Part shown: positions 1 to 10,319 of the stretch, piece after piece
Layout of the letters: every line of letters begins with the position of its first letter
How positions within the stretch are numbered: position 1 is the stretch's first letter
DNA from: Rhizophlyctis rosea
Lineage: Eukaryota; Chytridiomycota; Chytridiomycetes; Rhizophlyctidales; Rhizophlyctidaceae
Direction: 5' to 3'
NCBI GenBank assembly: GCA_027596075.1
Contig: JADGJC010000009.1
Coordinates: forward strand, 186,001-250,000
DNA: 64,000 nt
Translations under genes and position numbers: made by a program
Notes under the pieces: model-generated
The model's database searches: none
What the model was told of the DNA's origin: nothing
Seen by the model: the letters and a program-made list of their open reading frames with translations, nothing else

Positions 1-679
1 CTTCATCGCTTCCGCTCCTGCCCTCATTGCGTTCATCGTTTCCAAGTTCACATTCGCATTTTCAATTGCCATGACTTGTTGTTCAAGGGTCATTCGTGAT
101 CCCATGATCTTGTTGATTTGGTCCTCATATGCTCGTTTCCGCTTCAATGCCGTTAGTGCCGCTGTATGAAGAGGCGAGGATGATGGTGAGTTTCACAGTT
201 TTCAGCATATGGGTTCGAGTGTATGGATCCGAAGCAATATCTTTGACCCTCATTGGAAGCGTCCAAGCCAATGAACCCTCACTGATGCAGGTTCGAAGCA
301 AACTATCCGTTCCCACCAAATTAAACCGCTCTTGCCAATCCATATGCTTCACTTTCTGGAGGCTGAATTGATTGGCATCCGTTTCCAGCATGTCACTCAA
401 AATCTCAGCAAACGTTCTCGTCCTCGAATCCTGCTTTATGACAAATATGCCACCTTCCTCGTCCAGCCCACTCCCGGCAGCAATCCAAACACCGTCTCGC
501 AAAGACACCCTAAACTCACCCCGCTTGTTCTTAGATGCATTCGCCTTCGCGAACTTGAGTTCATTGTCAATCTTCGTTTGCAGGTACTTCTCCCTCTTCT
601 CGAGCATTTCCAAGGATTCGCGTAGACGCACGATAGCATCTTTAGGCGATGTCTTTGCCTTTTTTCCGAAAAGATTCAT
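1..679 (-). CDS. snf7: Snf7/CHMP4-type ESCRT-III subunit (3' end beyond window)
   Basis: Core ESCRT-III subunit that polymerises on endosomal and other membranes during budding and scission. Exon 1 runs 679-520 and starts MNLFGKK; it carries the conserved basic helix (AIVRLRESLEMLEKREKYL, then NELKFAKANASKNKR). The donor GGTGAGT at 519 joins to an acceptor (ATACAG) at 163-162. Exon 2 (161 to 1) continues AALTALKRKRAYEDQI and later NVNLETMNAMRAGAEAMK, the signature middle of Snf7/CHMP4. The junction restores the family's KNKRAALxALKRK block exactly. The intron is 358 bp, long for this window. The C-terminal acidic part and the MIM lie left of base 1. The start sits where the family starts. It is divergently arranged with the gene at 1388. 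Confidence 0.93.
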
Positions 680-1387
680 ATTTGGATGGCTATGATTTCA
701 GGGGTGGAGTCGCGAGTTCTGAGTATATAGATAGGCAGCCAGAACTAAGGAGCAGGTCAGTGTCGAATTGGAATGAAGCAGAAAATAGCCGGACCTGCTT
801 GGAAACTCCGACTCACTTTTCAAGCAAGACCGGCTTCCTTGACCAACCTATACAAGGATAAGAGCGCGGGAAGAGGCTGCAGACGTTATGAAGGTAATAT
901 GCAATTGCCCGGAATTAGCCAAACTTGCGTGTCAAACGGACGGGATTGGAGTCGTCTGGGAAGAGGATGAGACAGAGAGCAAAGGTGAGAAGGATGGAAG
1001 AGGGGAGTGACGACTTTGCCGGCTTGTGACTTGGGATCTCATAAAATTCACGTGGCAGTTGACACGTGACATGCTCCAGGGCTATTTATGGAAACACCTT
1101 CCTTCAACCCCATCCTCCCACTCCATCTGCACCATCTGCGTCCCATCTCAACAACACTGTATCCACCGGACGTACAGTTAACGCAGTGTGGGAACATCCC
1201 TCACAACACAGATAGTAGGAAGAGTCATCCCGATCAATAATAAAAAGGGCGGCCACAGCCGCGCGACCACTTAGTTCACCCAAGCTGCATTTACAATAAT
1301 GGGTGGTTTAAATAGCGGACGACACCTACACTCTCATACACCGATCTGAACCTCTTTCTTTCGATACAGTAGCATCCGTTGTATCAT
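680..1387. other. Divergent intergenic region
   Basis: Holds both promoters of the divergent neighbours. Apart from the two E-boxes and an AT-rich CTATTTATGG near 1081, no gene or repeat is visible. Confidence 0.6.
1049..1068. promoter_or_regulatory. Pair of CACGTG E-box palindromes
   Basis: Two perfect CACGTG sites lie at 1049-1054 and 1063-1068, in the shared region between the divergent snf7 gene and the gene at 1388. CACGTG is bound by bHLH factors (Cbf1/Pho4 type in yeasts). Which gene they serve, if any, is inference. Confidence 0.35.
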
Positions 1388-2565
1388 ATGGCGAAACTTA
1401 ATAAGACCTGGCTCAACCCACACGGCAAACGCCTTCCGTCGGGTCCATTCCCCAACGAAAGTCTGCCCGATGGCGAACTGACATGCCGTCTTCCGGCACA
1501 CCTTCACCGCGACCCCAAGCACCCTCACCATAATAAACACGGAGTGTTTGCTACCAGGAGCAATCTGCTTCGCCACCTCAAAGTCCAAGGCTTTCGTATT
1601 CGCAAGGCTTTCGTATTCGCAAGGCATCACCAGATCCCGATGCTGAATACCTCAATCCTACCGGCAAACCTCTTCCTTCCGATATCTATCCTGCTGAGCG
1701 GCCTAAATGCGGGGAGTTGTGCTGCAAATTGTCCCCAAGTCAACATGATGAAGTACACGTTTGTAAGAAAAACTACCCCACCACAAAAGAGTTAATCATA
1801 CACCTACGACAGAACGGGTACCGAGTTCGTACAGGGAAGAGCTGTGCCGAATCTCCTGCCCGTCGTGATGTCGTAGTTGATGACGATGATGCAGACGTCA
1901 ATACGGTCTCGGCGGAATCAGACACCGATCCTCCATCACCTACGTTGACGCCCATACCTGATGTTGACAGTGACGACGACACTCCCTGGAATGAAGATGA
2001 AGATGGTTCTGTAGCTGATGACTGCGAAATGAGGGAATCAGTAGAGCATACATATGGCCCAGGAATCCTAACGCTTTCGCATGCAAGCGATGGAGAGTGG
2101 GCTACGACTCATGTCCAGACCGGGCAAAGAGCTCATCAATCATCCACAACTTCTCCGCAAACAACACTATCATCATCGGCCGTATTGCCACACATTGAGC
2201 ACATCCCTTTGACGACAGCCGAACACGAGACGTTGGAAGAATTGGCGGAGGACAGGCAATTTCTCAGAAATCGCAACATCGTTGGTGGAATCATTCAGGA
2301 ACAAGTAAAGAAGAATGAAGAAGCACAAGACATTATCCTTGCCAGTCAGTTTGATGAAGAACAGCGGCTTTGTGAGAGGGCTAAGGAGATGGCGCGGAGG
2401 GAGGCGAAGAAGGTGGCGGTGCTGCGGGAACGGAAGGAGGCGATTGGGAGGAAGGTTGCGTGGCTGAGGGAGCAGAAGGCTATTAGGGAGCAGATTTTGG
2501 AGCTGACGCAAGAAGCAGGGGAGTTGGAAAAGGAGGAATTGGAAAGGCAGATGGAGGAGGCATAG
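1388..2565 (+). pseudogene. Unrecognised two-repeat protein with coiled-coil tail, frame broken by a 17-bp duplication
   Basis: Two frames together encode one protein. The first (from ATG 1388) carries repeat A: WLNPHGKRLPS, then GELTCRL, then LLRHLKVQGFRIR. The second carries repeat B: YLNPTGKPLPS, then GELCCKL, then LIIHLRQNGYRVR. The shared plan is aromatic-LNPxGKxLPS ... GELxC ... LxxHLxxxG-aromatic-R, with Cys and His spacing resembling a degenerate zinc finger. After repeat B comes an acidic Asp/Ser-rich stretch and a Glu/Arg/Lys-rich C-terminal coiled coil. The frames change at a perfect 17-bp tandem duplication (1587-1603 and 1604-1620); with one copy the frame would be open for 386 codons. 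Either a recent pseudogene, a polymorphic allele or an assembly error. No known family recognised. Confidence 0.6.
1587..1620. repeat. 17-bp perfect tandem duplication causing frameshift
   Basis: Two identical 17-bp copies, 1587-1603 and 1604-1620, are followed by five bases of a third. Since 17 is not a multiple of three, the second copy shifts the reading frame of the surrounding gene. Confidence 0.9.
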
Positions 2566-3412
2566 GATGCGGTTGATGGAGATCTTGGGGTGAGTTCACA
2601 TGGAGCATGATTTGATTCGCTTGGAAGCGTAAGGCTACGGTGTTTTGGAGCAGTGTTTTAGGATAGGAAGCCATATCTAGTATGCTTGCTGTAGTGTGTC
2701 GCAACCCAGTTGCTAGTTGCAGTCCTATATAGTAAACATAGCAGTTTTTTCTTTGTGCATTCCTCGTTTGTTGTGGCTGCTGTAGTGGTCCTTATCGACG
2801 GCTCTGTCCACAAAAGTATTCATTCCAAACCAAAGCTCCGGAATCTGTCCCACAATGATCTGTTCTCTCCAGCTCCAGGCGTAAAGGCCGCAATGACAGG
2901 CGCGGAAATGAGATCGACAATAATGCCCAACCGAAGCATGTGTGGAAGGACGAAGATACGGGAGGTGTCGATGTTGTCTGTGGTGCTGCAGAATCGTATG
3001 GTAACAACATAGGTGACCAAGACTGTGGTGGAAGTACCGAAGATGTGGGCATCAAGACCGGTATGGATGGTATGGCAGATGCAAAATAAGCGTGTTGGCT
3101 GCAGATGTTGTGAGTGGCAATGACGACATAAACATGGGCATGAGTTCTGCTGCCTTTTCAGCATTCAACCACTATCCACTACCATGGTATTAGTCAGCAA
3201 CCCTCCACGTCCACCACCACCTCCAGCCCACACCACATCCGTCACAGCCACCACTTCATTTCTTGCAACATTGATATTCACACCATCCACCTCTCCTCTA
3301 ACCCTCCATCCAAGTTCAACGCCAGCCCAACCCCGCCGAAAAAGTTTGGCATCAGATTTGATCTGTCTCATCAACTAGCAGCGGCTGAAAAGTGGCCCAC
3401 CGTGGAAGGCCC

Positions 3413-3895
3413 CTAGTAGATGGTAACAGCAACGAACATGTTGAAGTCATCGTCGAGAAGCCGTTTTGAGGGGCCGGCGCAATAGGTGGATATGTCCAAC
3501 AACGCGCGGGGAAGGTGAAGTCGATGTCCGAACGGCGTGGACAAGTTGAAGCGAAAGAGAGCTCGCGTAATCACCCACATCCAGGACCCATTATTTTGTC
3601 CTGTCAATCTTGATGCCTGAAGCCAATTGTTGGCGGTAAAAGGCTGGCACATGCTCACACCGTTGCAATCCACTTCGATGATCCCCTTTACTTTCCACGA
3701 GCCCCTAGTCTTCTGATGCAAAGGGTACCGGGTCACGCAAGTGCGGGTCAAAGTAGACATCTTGATCGCACCCGTAAAGGGACCGTTCCCCCATCCGCTG
3801 ACATGGCAAATCAACCCTACACAGATGTCAAAGATCAATACAGCGGGCGCTATGTTGCGAAGTGGAGGAAAGGGGGTGTTAGTAAAGTCGGCAAT
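3413..3895 (-). CDS. Possible uncharacterised membrane-associated protein
   Basis: An open frame of about 160 codons begins at an ATG near 3895 (MIADFTNTPFPPLRN) and ends at 3413. One hydrophobic segment (APAVLIFDICVGLICHV) is followed by a polar region with several Cys and Trp. No family is recognised. Composition is not strongly coding and no promoter or splice signals support it. Minus-strand frames further left (3165-3374, 2820-3164) might be further exons, but I found no convincing junctions. It could be chance. Confidence 0.2.
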   Translation of the reverse strand: MADFTNTPFPPLRNIAPAVLIFDICVGLICHVSGWGNGPFTGAIKMSTLTRTCVTRYPLHQKTRGSWKVKGIIEVDCNGVSMCQPFTANNWLQASRLTGQNNGSWMWVITRALFRFNLSTPFGHRLHLPRALLDISTYCAGPSKRLLDDDFNMFVAVTIY

Positions 3896-4259
3896 CATTT
3901 GGAGAAGGTGGCGACATCTCGGCCGATTGCCAGCTAGAATCAAAGTTCTTGAATGAAGGGTGATTGGCGCAGCAATCAGGGCTTAGGGGTAGGCGTGTGA
4001 TTGATCGGAAGTCGCTGAATGAGGATCTCAAAATCTATCCCTGATCAGAATTTTCGCGTATCTGAAGACATTCTTGAGGATCGTTGTTTACATTGTTTAC
4101 AAACAACGGTCAACAATCCACCACCCACTCTGAACCACCTAAAGTGCGTTTTCTAGCAACAGTGGCACCAACTGCATTGGTTTTTGGGAGATCGCAATGC
4201 GCGAAATTGCGCGAAAATGCGTTATCTCGAAACAAAGTACAAGCTCTTGCCCGCAAATG

Positions 4260-4267
4260 TATATAAA
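4260..4267 (+). promoter_or_regulatory. TATA box
   Basis: TATATAAA followed by a C-rich tract lies 273 bp upstream of the small gene at 4541. The distance implies a long leader or a leader intron. Confidence 0.4.
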
Positions 4268-4540
4268 CACCCCGCCTTCCCTTCCCCCTGCCTTTTCCTC
4301 GGTTCTGCCCACGTCAAGTTAGTAGTGTCAGCCTAGTAAACGGAAAAAGAGTTCGTACCTCCCTAACGCAAGCAACCCTCATCCCGCCGGCTCGCCCCCG
4401 TCACCGCTTCCACTCCGACATCCCCAACACACGGGCACCGGCCAAAAAGCTTGCACCACTTCGTCTCCGAAACTCCACTCGGATCGTACGTCTCTAAACC
4501 TCTAACAAAACAAAACCACCAAAAAAATCCCCTAGTAACC

Positions 4541-4741
4541 ATGTACCCAATGGGCATCATCACCCGTCGCGCCGCCTCTGCCGCTATGCGTCCGGCCGGA
4601 ACTGTAGCTATCTCGCCGGCGATCCAGAACGCGGCTATGGCGAATGTGAGGGCTGTTAGGTCTAGGCCGAGGATGGGTATGTGGGTTGCTGGGGCTGGCG
4701 TTGCGGGGTTGACGGCGGGGGTTGTTGGGGAGATGAGATAG
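4541..4741 (+). CDS. Small single-span protein, possibly mitochondrial
   Basis: A 66-codon open frame begins ATG TAC CCA ATG in an A-rich context. The N-terminal two thirds are rich in Ala and Arg with no acidic residues (RRAASAAMRPAG, then NVRAVRSRPRMG), as in mitochondrial presequences. The C-terminus is one short Gly/Ala/Val helix (MWVAGAGVAGLTAGVVG). Many small inner-membrane subunits look like this, but no specific one is recognised. The in-frame upstream ATG at 4451 is less likely because the sequence between reads like leader. Downstream exons were looked for and not found. Confidence 0.5.
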   Translation: MYPMGIITRRAASAAMRPAGTVAISPAIQNAAMANVRAVRSRPRMGMWVAGAGVAGLTAGVVGEMR

Positions 4742-5886
4742 TATTTGTAGGGGAGTAGGTGGGATGAGTTAAGAGTTTGAGTAGTTCGTGACTGTAAGAG
4801 TTTTTGATTAAGTGTGGAGAATGAGAGTTTAGCAGTAATGTGTCTTGTTAGGTAGATGTCTGATTGGCGATAGTTAGGAGTCTGGGTAGGAGTCTGAGTT
4901 TGGCAGTAAGGAAAAACTACAAAAAAACCTGTACAATGCTTGTGTTTGGGAAATATACCTCCGCCGTCGAAGAAATATTGTTATTGAGCGTCTCTATGTG
5001 TTTGAGCTGTCGTTGGTGATATCCATCCTGGCGTTCCATTTTCGGGTTTGTTATAACATATCCCAACCACTCCGCATACGGCAGTTACAATGTTAGAGTG
5101 TCCACACCAATTCCACTCATTGGATTCCACAATTCCATGCATGTGCAATCCTATGTTTACCCCGTTTTGATGTTCCGCTTTCCAATATGATACCGAACCT
5201 GGGTGTTCCAGCATGTCGCAAAATTTGTTCACTCCTCAGAAGTTATGATACATTTGAGTGCCGACTGGTTGATTGAGCGTGTTTGACTGCTGTCTTATTG
5301 GTCATGTTCGCAATCGCTTTGGGGCATCCGGCGGCTGCGGCCGCCACTGTGGGCGTATGGAAAGTAGCGATGGGTTCAGCAATTTCACCAAAGCTTTTCC
5401 CGACGTTGGTCGAAACGTAGGACAATTTTTAGGCTCCTCAACGCACTCCACAGTGGCGGGTACAAGATGCTGGATCAATTCGATTTGGTTTAGGGAATCG
5501 GATCGCACATGTATCATTGCGGGAAAGAGAAAGACCAACAATTGGTGGCGTCAATGCGCAACGCTATTTGAGTAGGGCATTCAAGGCGCGGTTAAGTATG
5601 CATCTCCGCGTCGTGCTTATTCTGCTGGTTCTGCTGCTCCAGTTGTCGCTAACACGAATGCTACGCATTCACATCATTAGCATGAGTTTTGTTTTTTTTT
5701 CTTCATCTCAATTGCAAGGCAGGGTGACGCATGTATGACTTGAAGCCTGTCAATCAATTTGACTCAGATTTCATGTACCTCTTGTGCGAGGCCTAAAGAA
5801 TAGGCACCGCTATCCTACCAATAATCTATAAAAGGCGACATCGTTTTGGACTGAACTTCCCCGAATCAGAACAGCGCTATCACAAA
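4742..5886. other. Intergenic region, no confident gene
   Basis: Short minus-strand frames at 4981-5232 and 5243-5541 contain some Cys/Trp-rich protein-like sequence but lack ATG starts and clean junctions. The right end holds the promoter of the gene at 5887. Confidence 0.45.
5827..5834 (+). promoter_or_regulatory. TATA box
   Basis: TATAAAAG lies 53 bp upstream of the start codon at 5887, a normal fungal position. Confidence 0.6.
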
Positions 5887-6735
5887 ATGTTCGCATCATT
5901 CACCCGTAAAGCACTTTACCTCCTCCTCGCAATCGCAGCGGTCACCGCCACGCCCCTCCTCAAGCGCGAAAATACAGCATGCGCTAATCTTATTCAAAAG
6001 GAAACCACGTCCTTGAAGAAATTATATTCTACAACCTTGGGGACGGAGGTAATGCCTTATGTAAGTCATTCAAGTTGTTGTTCGAGGACACCTGATTGAT
6101 GGTGGAAAAATGCCTGGTACTCATGTCACCATACCATCGCCAGCGCTGCTCCGCGGACGGCAATGTAGAATGGGTACCTCCGTACATTGGGCTCGAAGTC
6201 GCCGCTCCAGTGGGACCATGGCAGATCTCTAACCTCCTCGGGAGTGTGTTGAGCTTGGATTTGAAGAAAATAGCCGCCGTACTTCAGCAGATTACGTTGG
6301 TGAAAGGTCTGTAAAGGTTTGATGTCCATGAGCTGAAGTGGATTTGAGCTCATATTTATATTCTTTTTCCAGCCACGGGGGGTGCCAACAACCAGTACAC
6401 GTTCACGTTCTACTCCACGGCAGGGCAGCAGACAATTGTTACTGAGGGCATTTGCGACAACACCCAGCTGTTGGGAGCTACGTTTGCCTATAAAGTTATA
6501 GAGCCTGCTGCTTCGGGCCCCTTATCCGAGGTGACTTTCATTGTTGAGACGATGGCGTCGGGTGCAGTAAGAGAGGCTACCTGCACGGCTGGAGTGTCGG
6601 CGATTGATCAGAGTGAGTTCAGCTGCGCATTCGCATCGGCGCTTTGCGCATTCGCATCGGCGCTTCAATGATTCTTATTTGGTCCACATCTTTGAACTTT
6701 TAGCTACGGACAGATATGATTTCTACGGGAACTAG
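5887..6735 (+). CDS. Small secreted protein, four exons, unknown family
   Basis: Exons 5887-6060, 6144-6306, 6373-6612 and 6704-6735 join in frame to 202 residues. The N-terminus is a clear signal peptide (LYLLLAIAAVTATP) followed by LLKR, a dibasic Kex2-like site. The mature part has Cys residues near 32, 60, 147 and 185 and ends TTDRYDFYGN. All donors are GT with purine (GTAAGT, GTCTGT, GTGAGT) and all acceptors CAG or TAG; each junction keeps phase. No domain is recognised. The last intron contains a 21-bp tandem duplication. Retention of that intron would add 15 different residues and a stop. Confidence 0.72.
6624..6665. repeat. 21-bp tandem duplication inside an intron
   Basis: Two perfect 21-bp copies at 6624-6644 and 6645-6665, within the third intron of the secreted-protein gene. 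The length is a multiple of three and the intron is open in frame up to a TGA just after it. Confidence 0.85.
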
Positions 6736-7698
6736 TGATATAGTAGTGTAGTGATGCGAGGGATGATCCAGTTTTGTATATATTGTCAAATACATGGTCC
6801 ATTTCGAACTTTCCGCACAACTTTCACACCTTGGCCCACACCCGCTATTAGGTCAGACCGCTCCAGCATCTAACTATTACCAGCCGTTCCCTGAGGCAAA
6901 GACTCGACTTTGCAGCCCTATAGCCGAGACTCTATGTGCGTCCCAGTGTAACATGTGCTTGTGTACAGAGTAGGCATAAGAGCCGAATCTACAAGTAGCA
7001 CCGGAGTCGGTGTCTTTGACCTCACAACATGCTCTGGAAGGTTGCACGATTTTCATATGTCATAGATAGACAAAAGCTGTATCTGACGCATATTTTACAC
7101 TTCTATATGCTCCAATACTCAAATAGCTTTATGTACACGCATTTAAAGAAAATTACAGTGCCTTCCGAATCTGGAAACGACAAACTGCGTTGGGGGCGCG
7201 GCAAATGCCTGGGCCCGTGGGTCGTCACTGTGCCACCCTCAACTGGTTTCAAAAGGTCAAGTCCAGAAATTCGCGCTCTAACTTATGTACTTTTCTGCGA
7301 CCACAAAAGAGAACATTCTATGCTGATATGCTGAAAGGACCACCTTCCATACGTTGTTCCCAATTGTGTACAAGTACGTGGCAAGCGTCTCACCCTGTCC
7401 AGCTCCGGCCCCCGGCCTTGTTTCCGGCCATTGGCTTGCCGCTGTCAACAACCCATAAGTTAAGCCCACTGCCCGGATTTCTGTACAATTGCACACAATC
7501 TACCACATCCATATATGCATAGAGAAGCTTTTTACATACTCTGCATATATTGCTCGCTTTTTCTGAATGATATGAGTCTCCGCCCTCGCCTCTCACCTCT
7601 TAAGTGTCTTTGGCGCTTCGGTAGCCCGATTTCCACTCAGATTTTATATGGATTTATTGCAGCCATATCAATCTAAAGGAGAGGAGCAACACACCCAG
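6736..7698. other. Intergenic region
   Basis: AT-rich sequence with no supported gene before the tRNA. Short frames around 7029-7522 show no start context, signal or domain. Confidence 0.6.
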
Positions 7699-7770
7699 GG
7701 ACTGATGGCTCAGTGGTAGAGCAATCGACTGCAGATCGATAGGTCCCCGGTTCAATCCCGGGTCAGTCCT
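7699..7770 (+). tRNA. tRNA-Cys (GCA)
   Basis: A 72-nt cloverleaf without intron. The acceptor stem GGACTGA pairs with TCAGTCC (7763-7769), with discriminator T. The D arm is GCTC..GAGC. The anticodon stem ATCGA/TCGAT closes the loop CTGCAGA with anticodon GCA at 7731-7733. The T arm is CCCGG-TTCAATC-CCGGG. A pol III TTTT stop follows at 7787-7790. B-box (GGTTCAATC) and A-box sequences are intact. Confidence 0.96.
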
Positions 7771-10319
7771 ATAGATATACACAATCTTTTGGCCAAATCT
7801 TTGTATAAGGAAAACCACATTTTTTGTGTTACATACATTCCGAATTATGGAGAGTTTGCTACTTGGCTTGGCTGGTACCTATGCCGTGCCGCGACTGCTC
7901 GAGAGCAAGTGATTTGACTCCAGCAAGTGATTTGACTCCAGCAAGTGTTTTGACTCTAGCAAGTGTTTTGATGAGTGAATCGCCGCGATCGCAGTTTCGC
8001 AAGTTGGGCACTTTGGGCCGCCCCGTCTGAGGTCGGGGAAATGGGGTGTCGAGTGCAAGACTTGCACAAGTGGAATTGATGGGCTGATGTGGCACGAAGT
8101 CGTAGAGTCTTGGCATTAAAGGGACGTGATTTTTCTGCGCAAGGAGGCATGTTCTTCAATGAATCTGATGGATGTAGACGAGGGAAGTGTTGGATATTTC
8201 TATCGCGAATATAGGTTCAGGCGAGCTGCAGCAACGTGTGAGTTTCAATACCCAGAGCTGTCCTCTTGCTTTCGCCTCAGGCTCAGGAATCGGATACCTG
8301 GTACAGGAAGCAGTTTCATACACTTAGCCGCAATGGGAGAGAGGACACCCCTATATGTAAAGCAAGACCACAAGCTAGGCCGTTCCAGGATGTCTTCATC
8401 CATTGTAGGGAAGTGTGCGGAGGGAAGCGGTAGCACTACTTCGCTGGTGAAGTGTATGATAGTACTGAACGTGGATCCTGAAATGCAATAACAGATCCGG
8501 CCATTGGCTAATGAGTGCGACAAAATTCGATCGGACGGATAAACATATGATGCCTGCTCTCATGAGATGCGAACGCCTTCCAGAATCGCCTTTCAGTTAG
8601 ACTATGCAAAGTGGTAAACGAACATCTTGTTGGCGACATCATCAAGATAACATTTCACAATACTTAGTGCTACGCAGTACTATCGCACAGCGCAAAAGCG
8701 CAATCATCCCGGAGACTTCCTGAAGACGACTTCCGGAAGACGATGACGTATTACGCAATCGTTGATGGTCGTGGCAAATGATATGACGGGGTATGAAGCG
8801 ATTCTAGACCATGGGATGCTTTTTTATAAGGCACGGAACTGAATGGGACACATGTTTCCTGAAATGCACTCCTAAATTCAAGTTCAGAGAGCGACCACCG
8901 CACCTTCATCATTCTCATACTCGTCATCCTCAATGAACAGCTGCCGTGAAGAGATGACTTGGGTGTTCATTGAGCAGCCGGACGTCCTATCCTCGAATGT
9001 GGATATGTGAGACCCATGTTGCATGCATCACGGTCGTGTGTAATGTGAGCCGAAGTGGCTGACGCACGCATGGTGTCGAGATGTGTTGATTCTGCAGAGT
9101 TCAAGCAGGGTGGTGCAGTATGGCTGGTTCGGGGCGACATTAGGTAGCGCAGATGTTCGCTATCGGGTCGATTTGAAGAAGAATTCGGGTGTAATATGGC
9201 GTGATATGGCATTATTGATGACTAGGGCGCATTCGGATAGTTATGGATGTAATTTGTGTGGAGATGAAGTTATCGGCGATATGTCGTCACGCATGAGATG
9301 CAAATGGGATGCGGCAATACAAAGTTTCCGATGGACCGAGGCAGGTCGACTTTGGGATGGGAGATGGCGCGGAGGAGAGAGAACTCTTGAATAAGATGAA
9401 CCACCGGCCGGTGGTGCAGCACTGAATGTGCATTCGAGCATAATGACATTGTGTGATATGAAATGATGCAGTATGTGTGGGCCCTCACCATCTTTGGCGA
9501 CCGAGGGCGATATTTATATTTTCGCTGAGAGCACCACTTTGGGCCCGGAAGAGCAGGAAGAGCAGGGCACAGCAGCCAATCAGATGCAAGGGTCCACACC
9601 CGACCAACTGCAAAAGGGAGATGTGTGATTATCTCAGCTTAGTGGTACATACAAGGGTCCGACCCCAACAGAAGCGGAGCTGAGGGTGGGCGCGGTGACT
9701 GTGGAAGGTACGACTTCACATGGCAATTTCTTGCAATGCCATCACCCTTGGCAACCGATAATGGTGGAACCGAAAAGCTCCGGACCAACCTCCTTCTTGC
9801 ATTGGTGCGCTGCCACTGTACACAGTGACCGTTGACAATTGAAAATTGGTGGTGGGGCACAGTGCACTCAAAAATGGCTATATGGGCCACGGCAAATCAT
9901 GTCTCCAGACCCAAACATCAAAGCTTTGATTTGATAGTTTTTGACCTCCAGACCTCCAGACCCTTATTGCTGAGTAAGGTGGACAGCAAGAACAGCAACA
10001 TGGAAATGACGAAAATCCTTCATGTGCATCATGCTTGTGGCACATTGACCGACCTGCAGACCCAGATAAGCCACATCCAGGGGGTCGCGAAGGAAGACAG
10101 GAGACATCTTTGGTCCATGATTCACACCATGATACTATGTGGCTATTTTGGGATATTATTCAAGGATCGAAAAGTTTTGTTTGGGGGTGGAAAGAGGGCG
10201 CCGTGCTTCTCTTCTTTACATCGTCATCAGGAGGATCGAGGAATTCACCCCTATCTGTATGTAGTGGGAATATACTGATTCAGACTGCTTAATTTAATAC
10301 CACATACCCCACAACAACA
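7771..10319. other. 2.5 kb with no supported gene
   Basis: Apart from the 18-bp repeat, only short unsupported frames are present on both strands. The longest, 148 codons at 9832-10278, lacks coding character. The right end contains the aconitase promoter. Confidence 0.55.
7904..7975. repeat. 18-bp tandem repeat, four copies
   Basis: Four head-to-tail copies of an 18-bp unit of the type AGCAAGTGATTTGACTCC start at 7904, 7922, 7940 and 7958; the last two carry substitutions. They are not inside a supported gene. Confidence 0.85.

Larger units (their letters stand above)
2566..4540. other. Long stretch without a confident gene
   Basis: Contains one open minus-strand frame (separate entry at 3413-3895) and another near 2820-3164 with hydrophobic runs, but neither has a clear start plus splice structure. 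A 16-bp forkhead-like element lies at 4091-4106 and a TATATAAA box at 4260-4267. Confidence 0.5.

Noticed and set aside
7904..7975. 18-bp tandem units considered as a CRISPR array
   Set aside because: Units are contiguous without spacers and the DNA is eukaryotic; it is a simple minisatellite.
8126..8523. Overlapping 121- and 92-codon frames on opposite strands
   Set aside because: No recognisable domains, splice partners or promoter signals; neither frame is better than chance.
9832..10278. A 148-codon frame upstream of aconitase
   Set aside because: No domain, no signal, mixed composition; more likely promoter DNA.
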